The position numbers and the translations under genes were made by a program. From Croceibacterium atlanticum (GTDB lineage: Bacteria > Pseudomonadota > Alphaproteobacteria > Sphingomonadales > Sphingomonadaceae), in NCBI RefSeq assembly GCF_001008165.2, contig NZ_CP011452.2, positions 3,286,001 to 3,350,000 of the forward strand: a stretch of DNA of 64,000 nt, given 5' to 3'. The notes below the pieces were generated by a model, which was not told the origin of the DNA, did not search any database, and saw nothing but the letters and a program-made list of their open reading frames with translations. Positions 27,899-35,275 of the stretch are shown piece after piece (position 1 is the stretch's first letter; each line of letters starts with the position of its first letter).

Positions 27899-29325
27899 TG
27901 TTCGATCCCGTCGGTAGAAGGCATGGGATAGTCATCGGGCGACCATCCGCCGCCCAGGGCCTGGGTCAGGCTGATAAAGGCATTCGCGCGCTCCGCTTCC
28001 GCCGCGATCAGCGAATTGCGCGCGGAGAGAAGCTGGTTCTCGGCAGTCAGCAAGGTGCGGAAATCGGTCAGGCCGGACTGATACTGGCTGCGGGCCAGAA
28101 TCGCGGAATTGTTCGCCGCATCCAGCGCTTCGCCGAATATGGCCACGCGTTCGCGCGCGGAACGCAGATTGACGGCGGCGCTTTCCACATCCTCCAGCGC
28201 GCCGAGGATGGATTGGCGCCATGCGGCCAACGCGCCATCGGCTGCGGCCTCTGCACTGTCGATCTGGGCTGCGGTGCGTCCTCCATCGAAGATCAGCTGG
28301 CTGATCGAGCCGTAAAGCGCGCCGGTGATCACGTCGAACAGGTCGCCCAGTCCGACGGAGGCGGTGTTTACCGTGCCGCTCAGTTGGACCAGCGGCAGCA
28401 ATTGCGCCCTGGCCACGCCAACCCGCGCGCCGGCGGCGACCAGTGTCGCTTCGGCCCCGCGCACATCGGGGCGGCGGCGAAGTACCTCTGCCGGCGGTTC
28501 GAACCCGGCCATGATTGGCGGTTTGGGCACGGCGGCACTATCTGCAAGCAAGGCCAGAACCCGGCCGGGCGGCTCTCCGATCAGGGTGGAGATACCGTTG
28601 GCCGTGGCGGCCAGATTGCTTTCCAGCTGCGGAATGGTTGCCGCGGTCTGGGCACGCTGGGTCCGCGCCTGTTCGACATCGAGGCTGGAGACCAGACCGG
28701 CCTGGTTGCGCCATTGCGCGATCTGGAGATTTTCGTCCTGATAGCCCAGCGTGTCGCGCGCAATGGCCAGTTGCAGCGATGTGGCGTGGGCATTGATCGT
28801 TGCCTGCGCCACCTGGCCGACAATCAGCCTTTGCAGATCCGCCAGCGAATAACCGGCGGCAAGCAGATCTGCCTGCGATGCCGCGACATTGCCGCCGATC
28901 CGGCCGAACAGGTCCATTTCCCAGCTGGCATCGGCGCCGAGCGAGATTTGCAGATCGTCCTGTGCGAAATCGCCGACTTCCTGCGTCGTGCGGCCACTGG
29001 CGTTGATTTGCGGCAGCCAGCCGGCGCGGGCCTGGCGAAAGGATGCGCGGGCCTGTTCAAGCCGGGCAGCGCTCTGCGCGAGGTCGAGATTTTCGGCCAG
29101 GCCGGCTTGCACGAATTCACTGACCAGCGGATCGTCCAGCGTGGTCCAGTATTCGGCAATGTCCCGGCTGACTGGCGCCGGATCGCTTTCCGCCCATTGT
29201 TCGGGAATGTCGGATCCGGTCTGGGCGGGCGGGATGTAAGCTGTGCTGCAGGCCCCGAGAGAGAAAACCCCCCCGGCGCATACGGCGAGACAGGCGGCCT
29301 TGCGGACCGTTCGCCGTGAATACAT
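27895..29325 (-). CDS. NodT-family outer-membrane efflux lipoprotein
   Basis: 476 residues from ATG 29325, which has GGGGAAAA upstream; the open frame continues to 29589 but without a credible signal. The N-terminus is a lipoprotein signal ending FSLGAC. Two TolC-type repeats are visible (for example NLDLAQSAARLEQARASFRQARAGWLPQINASG and PDVRGAEATLVAAGARVGVARAQLLPLVQLSG), ending ALGGGWSPDDYPM. First gene of the MacAB-like operon, so this exporter carries its own channel, distinct from that at 17542. Confidence 0.9.
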   Translation of the reverse strand: MYSRRTVRKAACLAVCAGGVFSLGACSTAYIPPAQTGSDIPEQWAESDPAPVSRDIAEYWTTLDDPLVSEFVQAGLAENLDLAQSAARLEQARASFRQARAGWLPQINASGRTTQEVGDFAQDDLQISLGADASWEMDLFGRIGGNVAASQADLLAAGYSLADLQRLIVGQVAQATINAHATSLQLAIARDTLGYQDENLQIAQWRNQAGLVSSLDVEQARTQRAQTAATIPQLESNLAATANGISTLIGEPPGRVLALLADSAAVPKPPIMAGFEPPAEVLRRRPDVRGAEATLVAAGARVGVARAQLLPLVQLSGTVNTASVGLGDLFDVITGALYGSISQLIFDGGRTAAQIDSAEAAADGALAAWRQSILGALEDVESAAVNLRSARERVAIFGEALDAANNSAILARSQYQSGLTDFRTLLTAENQLLSARNSLIAAEAERANAFISLTQALGGGWSPDDYPMPSTDGIEQ

Positions 29326-29607
29326 CGGTTTTCCCCAATACCGCCCCATTCGAAACTTGATCCTAGGGGCTGTATTGGCATCGCGCAAAAGCGTTTTTGG
29401 TTCGAGGGGCAAGTTTTCTTGACAAGTGTCAATTCTCGTTGCCTGAAAGCAACGCTTTCCATTCTTTTCCTTTTTTGATTTTTTGCGTCGTCGGTCGATG
29501 GGCGGGAGGGGGGAAAGAACAATCGCGCCTGCTGCCGCATTTGGGCTTTGCTTGTGCCGGCGTATGTTTATCATACTAACAAACGGCATAGACCGGATGG
29601 GGAGAGG
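29326..29607. promoter_or_regulatory. Divergent promoter region with two palindromes
   Basis: This 282-bp gap separates the MacAB-like operon (leftward) from the SnoaL/PQQ-dehydrogenase genes (rightward). It is T-rich near 29461-29480. It holds a perfect palindrome TTGACA-AG-TGTCAA (29419-29432), a 6-bp stem CGTTGC/GCAACG (29437-29454) and a perfect GTATG-TTTAT-CATAC palindrome (29562-29576) that lies 31 bp before the first SnoaL start. The symmetric sites look like operators; their regulators are not known. The nearest candidate regulator in region 3 is MarR at 34084. Confidence 0.45.
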
Positions 29608-30342
29608 ATGGGGATTTTCTCAGCTAATATGCGGCGGAATTGTGCCGCCTTCGCGGCGCTGGCCATTCTGTGCGCGCCAGTTGCGGCCTCCGCCCAGTCG
29701 GCGCGGCTGGACCGGGAAATCGACGAGCTGACGCAGCGCGTCGAAAGGCTGGAGGGCATTCGCGCGGTAAAGAAGTTGCAGCGGGCCTTCGGCTTCTATG
29801 TCGATCGCGGATTGTGGGGAGAAGCGGCGGATCTCTTCGCCGATGACGGTACGATCGAAATCGGCATTGACGGCGTCTATGTCGGCAAGGAGCGGATCCG
29901 CGAATATCTGAAACGCCTGCATGGCGGGCAGGAAGGCCTGATTTACGGCCAGCTCAACGAATGGGTTACGCTGCAGCCGGCCATCTCCATCGCCGATGAC
30001 GGGATGAGCGCGACGGCGCGTTGGCGCGATCTGGGCATGTTGGGGCAGTACAAGCAACATGCCGAATGGCGCGACGGAATTTACGAGAACACTTATGTGA
30101 AGGGGGCGGATGGTATCTGGCGTATCCGTTCGCTCCATCTCTATGTGAATTTCGTCACCCCTTACGAAAAGGGCTGGGCGCGGTTGCAGCCGGGTGAAGG
30201 GCTGTTGCGCAGCGATGCATCGAAGGAATTTCCGCCCGACCGCGGGCCGAGCGATAATTATGAACCTTTCCCGGCTGTGCAGCTGCCACCGTTCCGGGCG
30301 CCGAACCCCGTGACCGGCAAGAACGTGGAAGGGGGGCAGTGA
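29608..30342 (+). CDS. Secreted SnoaL/NTF2-like protein 1
   Basis: 244 residues with a signal peptide (RRNCAAFAALAILCAPVAASAQS), a short heptad-like helix (LDREIDELTQRVERLEGI, about residues 33-50), then a SnoaL-like NTF2 domain (KLQRAFGFYVDRGLWGEAADLFADDGTIEIG...GIYENTYVKGADGIWRIRSLHLYVNF) and a Pro-rich C-terminus ending near PNPVTGK. It is the first of three paralogues in tandem. The NTF2 fold hosts isomerases, dehydratases and cofactor-free lyases, including sphingomonad lyases acting on lignin-derived dimers, but the reaction here is unknown. The start ATG 29608 has GGGGAG close upstream; ATG 29629 is the alternative. Confidence 0.78.
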   Translation: MGIFSANMRRNCAAFAALAILCAPVAASAQSARLDREIDELTQRVERLEGIRAVKKLQRAFGFYVDRGLWGEAADLFADDGTIEIGIDGVYVGKERIREYLKRLHGGQEGLIYGQLNEWVTLQPAISIADDGMSATARWRDLGMLGQYKQHAEWRDGIYENTYVKGADGIWRIRSLHLYVNFVTPYEKGWARLQPGEGLLRSDASKEFPPDRGPSDNYEPFPAVQLPPFRAPNPVTGKNVEGGQ

Positions 30343-31067
30343 TGCGCAAATTCGCTCTGTTGGCCCTGTCGCTGGGCATGGGCACTGCCGCTATTTCCGG
30401 CCCCGCATTGGCGCAGCAATCGCTGGAACAGCGCGTCTCCGCCTATCGTGAGCGGGTCGAGCGGCTGGAAGACCAGAATGACATAGAGAAATTGCAGGCG
30501 CTCTATGGCTATTATTTCGACAAGGGCCTGTGGGACGAGGTGGCGAGCCTTTTTTCACGGAATGGCAGTTTCGAATATGGCCAGCGCGGCGTCTATATCG
30601 GGCAGGACCGCATTCGCCGTGCCCTGTTGCTGTTCGGGCCGGAAGGCCTGGCGCCGGGCCATCTCAACAATCACATGCAATTGCAGGCCGTTATCGCGGT
30701 CGCCCCTGATGGCAGAACCGCGACTGCGCGCTGGCAGGGCATGGTGATGCTGGGCGAGCCCGGTGCGAACGGCCAGTGGGGCGTCGGCATCTATGAAAAC
30801 GAATATGTGAAGGAAGGCGGCGCCTGGAAGATTTCCAGCCTGCATTTCTATGTCACGGCAAAGACCGATTACGATGCGGGCTGGATGCGCTCCACCATTC
30901 CGATGGAAGGGCAGAGCGCGCTGTTCCCGCCCGACGCCCCGCCGACGGAGCGGTATCGCGCATTGCCGGGCGCATATATTCCGCCTTTCAGTTTCGATCA
31001 CCCTGTCACCGGGAAGCCGCTGTCGGACATTCCGCAGCCGGCTGACGACGTGTTGGGGAGGGAATGA
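30342..31067 (+). CDS. Secreted SnoaL/NTF2-like protein 2
   Basis: 241 residues from ATG 30342, whose first base is the last base of the previous stop codon; GGAAGGGGGG provides the ribosome site. Signal peptide (MRKFALLALSLGMGTAAISGPALAQQ), a short helix (LEQRVSAYRERVERLEDQND), then the SnoaL-like domain (LQALYGYYFDKGLWDEVASLFSRNGSFEYGQRGVYIGQDRIR...EYVKEGGAWKISSLHFYV) and the same C-terminal P-F-x-HPVTGK tail as protein 1. Clear paralogue of its neighbours, co-transcribed with them. Confidence 0.8.
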   Translation: MRKFALLALSLGMGTAAISGPALAQQSLEQRVSAYRERVERLEDQNDIEKLQALYGYYFDKGLWDEVASLFSRNGSFEYGQRGVYIGQDRIRRALLLFGPEGLAPGHLNNHMQLQAVIAVAPDGRTATARWQGMVMLGEPGANGQWGVGIYENEYVKEGGAWKISSLHFYVTAKTDYDAGWMRSTIPMEGQSALFPPDAPPTERYRALPGAYIPPFSFDHPVTGKPLSDIPQPADDVLGRE

Positions 31068-31110
31068 TGATGGTGAATTGTCCCAAGGCCCTTCGCATTG
31101 CCTCCGCTCG

Positions 31111-31138
31111 TCCTTCGACCGGCTCGAGACGGGCGGGT
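31111..31138 (+). repeat. Diverged copy of the dispersed repeat
   Basis: TCCTTCGACCGGCTCGAGAC followed by GGGCGGG is a diverged copy of the repeat found at 48616, 48735, 49090, 53623 and 53682. It lies between the second SnoaL stop and the preferred start of the third. If translation begins at 31064 it would encode RPSTGSRRAG, the typical peptide signature of this repeat. Confidence 0.6.
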
Positions 31139-31147
31139 TGGGGGTTT

Positions 31148-31933
31148 GTGCGGCGGAGCTTTCTGGGCGGGCTGTTGCCGCTTGCCGCTGTTCTGCCCGC
31201 GCCAGCCATCTCCCAGACTGCTGAAGAACGGCTGGACGATCTTGATGCGCGGATCACCCGGCTGGAAGATCTCAACCAGATCGAGCGGGTGCAGCGGACC
31301 TATGGCTATTTCGTGGACAAGGGGCAGTGGACCCGGCTTTCCGAATTGTTTGCCGAAGATGCGACGCTGGAGATCGGCGGCAAGGGCATCTTCATCGGCA
31401 AGGACCGCGTGCTCGAATATATGCAGACCGCTTTCGGCCCTGATGGCGCGAAGCCGGGCCTGCTGGTCAATCACATGCAGTTCCAGCCGATCCCGGATGT
31501 CTCGCCCGATGGCAAGACCGGCTGGATCCGGTCCCGCGCCTATGTGATGAGCAATGGCGGCTGGGGCCTGCCGCTATATGAAGACCAGTTCGTGAAGGAA
31601 GACGGCGTCTGGAAAATCAGCCGCCTGACCGGGCCCTTCACCATGTACACCAATTGGGAGGGCTGGGGTAAAAACGCGCTCAACAACACCTGGCCGGACA
31701 AGTTCGATCCGCCGCCGGACCTGCCGCCCAGCACGGTCTATCTGACCTATCCCGCCTATTACATCGTGCCCTTCCACTATCCCAACCCGGTCACGGGGGA
31801 GAGCTTTGTCACCGACGCGGGCCAGGTTGGCGCCTATCACCGGCCGCCCGGCACGCCGGAACAGGCGCAATCGCTGACCGTGGGCCGGCTGGCTGACGGG
31901 ACGCAGCCGATCGCCGAAGCCCCGAGGAATTGA
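31148..31933 (+). CDS. Secreted SnoaL/NTF2-like protein 3
   Basis: The frame is open from ATG 31064, which overlaps the previous gene, but I prefer GTG 31148: it is preceded by GGGGG and places a signal peptide (RRSFLGGLLPLAAVLPAPAISQ) at the N-terminus. The 28 codons before it include a copy of the dispersed repeat (31111-31138) and look like leader DNA. The 261-residue product has the helix EERLDDLDARITRLEDLNQ and a SnoaL-like domain (VQRTYGYFVDKGQWTRLSELFAEDATLEIGGKGIFIGKDRVLEYM...FVKEDGVWKISRL), then a longer C-terminal extension than the other two. Confidence 0.75.
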   Translation: MRRSFLGGLLPLAAVLPAPAISQTAEERLDDLDARITRLEDLNQIERVQRTYGYFVDKGQWTRLSELFAEDATLEIGGKGIFIGKDRVLEYMQTAFGPDGAKPGLLVNHMQFQPIPDVSPDGKTGWIRSRAYVMSNGGWGLPLYEDQFVKEDGVWKISRLTGPFTMYTNWEGWGKNALNNTWPDKFDPPPDLPPSTVYLTYPAYYIVPFHYPNPVTGESFVTDAGQVGAYHRPPGTPEQAQSLTVGRLADGTQPIAEAPRN

Positions 31934-31934
31934 G

Positions 31935-34031
31935 ATGATGCTGTTCCGAAAACGCGCATCCGCTTTTGCCGGAGCAATTTTCGCGCCGCTCTGCGCGTTC
32001 GCCCTTGCTGGTTGTTCCGCCCTGGCAGGCGATGCGGATCCGCTGTCCGATCCCGCCGCAGGCGAATGGCTTAGCGACGGGCGAACCTATTCCGCGCAGC
32101 GATACAGCCCGCTGACGCAGATCGATGCGTCCAATGTCGGGGAACTGGGCCTGGCCTGGTATGACGATCTCGATACTTATCGCGGGGTGGAGGCGACGCC
32201 GCTTTATTCCGATGGCGTGCTCTACAACATCCTGCCCTTCAACATCACCATCGCCTATGACGCGAAGACGGGGGAACGGCTGTGGACCTTTGACCCCGAA
32301 GTGCCGCGTGAGATGGGCCGTTATGCCTGCTGCGAACCCGTGTCGCGCGGGCTGGCCATGTGGAATGACAAGATCATCATCGCCACTTTGGACGGGCGGC
32401 TGATCGGCCTGGACAGGAAGACTGGCGAACAGGTCTGGTCCACCCGGACCTTCGATAATGAAAAATATGCCTATACGATCACCGGCGCGCCGCGTGTGTT
32501 CGATGGCAAGGTGGTTATCGGCCAGTCTGGCGGCGATTTCGGCGTGCGCGGTTTCGTGATCGCCCTGGACGCCGATACCGGGGAGAAGCTCTGGAAATTC
32601 TATCTCGCCCCGGGCAATCCGGCGGACGGCCCCGATGGCGAAGCGTCGGACCCGATCATGGAGATGATCCGCAAGACCTGGTTCGGGGACAAGTACTGGG
32701 AACTGGGCGGCGGCGCCAATGCCTGGGATTCCATCGCCTATGACCCGGAAAACAAGCTGGTATTCGTCGGCACCGGCAATGGTTCGCCCTTGTCACGCTA
32801 TCACCGCAGCGAGAACAAGGGGGACAATCTGTTCCTCTGTTCGATCGTGGCCCTTCATGCCGAAACCGGCGAATATGCCTGGCACTATCAGATGGTTCCA
32901 GGGGAAGACTGGGATTACACCTGCACCAGTTCCATCGTCAGCGCCGATCTGGAAATCGATGGCAAGCAGCGCCAGGTCATCATGCAGGCGCCCAAGAACG
33001 GGTTCTATTATGTGCTGGACCGCAAGACGGGCGAACTGATCAGCGCTGAAAGCTATGTGAAGGTCAACTGGTCCAGCGGGCCGGACCCGGAAACGGGCCG
33101 GATGATCGTCAACCCGGAAGTCCGTTATGGCACCGATCCGGTGCTGGTCTATCCGGGGCCGGGCGGGGCGCATAACTGGTTCCCCATGGCCTATAGCCCG
33201 CGCACGAAGCTGGCCTATTTTCCGGCCTATCAATCGGGGCGGACCTATGCGCTGGATCCCGATTTCAAGGCCAAGCCTTTCCGGTCCAATTCCGGTTGGG
33301 GCGGGTATGGCCCGCATCAGATCGACCGGACGCTGGCCCTGCAGAAGGAAGGGGACAAGGACGAACAGGCCTTCCTGGTCGCCTATGATCCGGTGAAGCA
33401 GGAAATCGCCTGGAAGGTTGATCTGCCCCGCCACGGCAATGGCGGCGTGTTCGTGACCGCTTCCGATCTCGTCTTTGAAGGGACAACGAAGCAGACCTTC
33501 GCTGCCTTCGACGCGAATACGGGCGAGCAATTATGGGAGTTTCCGACACAGAGCGCCCCGGTGGCGGGCGGCATCACATATGAACTGGATGGCGAACAAT
33601 ATATCGCCATCAATGCTGGCTGGGGCGGCGGCGCCGCGCAGATAGAGCGTGGGGCAGGCATCGAATTGCCGCGCTCGCCCGCGCGCCTGCTTGTATTCAA
33701 GCTGGGCGGAAGCGCGCAATTGCCGCCGCTTGCGGCGCAGGAACCCGTGCCGCCGCCACCGCCGCTCCGCGCGAGCGAAGCCGTGGTCCAGCGCGGGGCG
33801 AAGCTTTATGCCGATACCTGTTCGCAATGCCATGGCGACAATGCCGTGGGCGGGGTCAAAGACCTCCGGCATATGAGCGCCGAAGCGCATGAGAAGTTCA
33901 GGCAGATCGTGCTGGAAGGGCTCTATCTGGACAAGGGCATGGCTTCCTTCGCCGACCTGATCGACGAGGAAGAGGCGGATGCCATCCACGCCTATCTGAT
34001 CGCGCGCGCCAACGAGGATTGGGGCGAATAA
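31935..34031 (+). CDS. PQQ-dependent dehydrogenase with C-terminal cytochrome c
   Basis: 698 residues. A lipoprotein-type signal ends LAGC (Cys27). The eight-bladed PQQ propeller follows, with tryptophan-docking repeats (for example TGERLWTFDP, TGEQVWSTR, TGEKLWKFY, TGEQLWEFP) and the vicinal Cys132-Cys133 pair (RYACCEPV) that forms the disulphide ring over PQQ. A Pro-rich linker (about 605-615) leads to a cytochrome c domain with CSQCH near residue 630. This is quinohaemoprotein alcohol dehydrogenase type; it would oxidise an alcohol or aldehyde at the envelope and pass electrons to a cytochrome. It begins 1 bp after the third SnoaL gene. No PQQ synthesis genes are present here. Confidence 0.9.
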   Translation: MMLFRKRASAFAGAIFAPLCAFALAGCSALAGDADPLSDPAAGEWLSDGRTYSAQRYSPLTQIDASNVGELGLAWYDDLDTYRGVEATPLYSDGVLYNILPFNITIAYDAKTGERLWTFDPEVPREMGRYACCEPVSRGLAMWNDKIIIATLDGRLIGLDRKTGEQVWSTRTFDNEKYAYTITGAPRVFDGKVVIGQSGGDFGVRGFVIALDADTGEKLWKFYLAPGNPADGPDGEASDPIMEMIRKTWFGDKYWELGGGANAWDSIAYDPENKLVFVGTGNGSPLSRYHRSENKGDNLFLCSIVALHAETGEYAWHYQMVPGEDWDYTCTSSIVSADLEIDGKQRQVIMQAPKNGFYYVLDRKTGELISAESYVKVNWSSGPDPETGRMIVNPEVRYGTDPVLVYPGPGGAHNWFPMAYSPRTKLAYFPAYQSGRTYALDPDFKAKPFRSNSGWGGYGPHQIDRTLALQKEGDKDEQAFLVAYDPVKQEIAWKVDLPRHGNGGVFVTASDLVFEGTTKQTFAAFDANTGEQLWEFPTQSAPVAGGITYELDGEQYIAINAGWGGGAAQIERGAGIELPRSPARLLVFKLGGSAQLPPLAAQEPVPPPPPLRASEAVVQRGAKLYADTCSQCHGDNAVGGVKDLRHMSAEAHEKFRQIVLEGLYLDKGMASFADLIDEEEADAIHAYLIARANEDWGE

Positions 34032-34074
34032 AATTGCCGCGGCCCGGCCGGTGACGCGGCACGGTCGGGCAATT
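34032..34074. terminator. Possible bidirectional terminator between convergent genes
   Basis: AATTGCC (34032-34038) and GGCAATT (34068-34074) are perfect inverted arms around a very GC-rich 29-bp loop, located exactly between the convergent dehydrogenase and marR stop codons. There is no long T-tract, so its strength as an intrinsic terminator is uncertain. Confidence 0.35.
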
Positions 34075-34083
34075 GGCGAAGGG

Positions 34084-34611
34084 TCAGCCTTCGACCGCGG
34101 GCAGGCCCTTGTCGAGACGATCGGACAGGATTTTGAGCACGTCGTTCAGCTCGTCCACCGTCTGCTGCGGCAATCCCTGAAGCAGGCGTTCGCGCATTTC
34201 GTCGGCAATGTCGAAGATGTCGGAAAGCACGGTCTTGCCTTCCGGCGTCAGGCGCAATTTCTTGCTTCGGCGGTCGGTGGGATCGGGCAGGCGTTCCACC
34301 AGGCCGTCTTTCTCCAGCGTGTCGATCATGCGGGTCATGGTCGGCCCTTCGATCCGCAATCTCTTGGCAATATCCACCTGCGCGCTGAGTTCGGGTGAAT
34401 TCATGATCGCCGACATGGCTTCCATCCGGGCAGAGCTCTGCCCGATTGCCCGCAGGCGTTCATCCATCAGCGAGCGCCATCGGCGCGCAACGATCACGAG
34501 TTGTATGGTCAGGCGGATTTCATCCGTCGATCCGCCGTTTTCATAGATCTGGAAACTGGACTTGCCGCCCCGCTTCGATGCCGGGCCGCTGCCCGCCTTC
34601 GCCGTCGTCAT
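34084..34611 (-). CDS. MarR-family transcriptional regulator
   Basis: 175 residues with a winged helix: MNSPELSAQVDIAKRLRIEGPTMTRMIDTLEKDGLVERLPDPTDRRSKKLRLTPEGKTVLSD (about residues 70-130), including the DxRxxxLxLT wing motif. MarR proteins often respond to aromatic ligands. It is divergent from the molybdenum hydroxylase genes at 34802 and convergent with the PQQ dehydrogenase, so it likely controls one or both units. Confidence 0.88.
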   Translation of the reverse strand: MTTAKAGSGPASKRGGKSSFQIYENGGSTDEIRLTIQLVIVARRWRSLMDERLRAIGQSSARMEAMSAIMNSPELSAQVDIAKRLRIEGPTMTRMIDTLEKDGLVERLPDPTDRRSKKLRLTPEGKTVLSDIFDIADEMRERLLQGLPQQTVDELNDVLKILSDRLDKGLPAVEG

Positions 34612-34667
34612 GATTACCTCGAACTGTCCACCGAACGGCCGATACCAATTGCGGCCATCAAAGTGTA

Positions 34668-34708
34668 TTGCAGCCGCGTGCCAGAAAGGTAAACTCGCCC
34701 GGCTGCAA
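34668..34708. promoter_or_regulatory. Inverted repeat in the marR/hydroxylase divergent promoter region
   Basis: TTGCAGCCG (34668-34676) and CGGCTGCAA (34700-34708) are perfect 9-bp inverted arms 23 bp apart in the 190-bp gap between marR and the iron-sulphur subunit gene. The spacing is wide for a single MarR dimer site, so it may be two half-sites or a leader hairpin. Confidence 0.4.
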
Positions 34709-34801
34709 GTCTTTTCACGCGCGTATTTTTTACCCTCGTACAGGCAGGCGCGCCGCAGATGTGCCGCCCGGTGATCGGGGAAGGATCAATTGGAGGTTCG
34801 A

Positions 34802-35275
34802 ATGGCCTATCGGCTCTCGATCAATGGTGTCGAACATGAAGTGGATGTACCCGGCGAAATGCCGCTTTTGTGGGTGCTCCGGAATGAACTGAACATGGTT
34901 GGCACGAAATTCGGCTGCGGCGTCGGCCTGTGCGGTGCCTGCACCGTGCATATCGATGGCCAGGCCCAGCGGTCCTGTTCCTTCCCCGTCAGCGCTGTGG
35001 GCGAATCCAGGGTTTCCACGATCGAGGCGCTGGCCGAAACCGAAACCGGCCAGGCCCTGCAGCAGGCATGGCTCGATGAGGACGTGATGCAATGCGGCTA
35101 TTGCCAGGCCGGCCAGTTGATGAGCGCGACGGCGCTGCTCGATCGCAATCCGCAGCCCAGCGCGCGCCAGATCGATGCGGCGATGCAGGGCAATATCTGC
35201 CGCTGCGCCTGCTATACCCGCATTCGCGATGCGATCGCCCAGGTCGCGGAAAAGAAGGACACGGCCAATGTCTGA
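34802..35275 (+). CDS. Molybdenum hydroxylase [2Fe-2S] subunit (IorA-like)
   Basis: 157 residues from ATG 34802 with GGAGG 5 bp upstream. The N-terminal plant-ferredoxin cluster motif is CGVGLCGACTVHIDG with a further Cys in QRSC. The C-terminal second cluster is MQCGYCQAGQ and NICRCACYTRIRDAI, as in isoquinoline 1-oxidoreductase, aldehyde oxidase and xanthine dehydrogenase small subunits. It overlaps the large-subunit gene by 8 bp. Electrons would pass from the Mo centre through these clusters. Confidence 0.93.
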   Translation: MAYRLSINGVEHEVDVPGEMPLLWVLRNELNMVGTKFGCGVGLCGACTVHIDGQAQRSCSFPVSAVGESRVSTIEALAETETGQALQQAWLDEDVMQCGYCQAGQLMSATALLDRNPQPSARQIDAAMQGNICRCACYTRIRDAIAQVAEKKDTANV

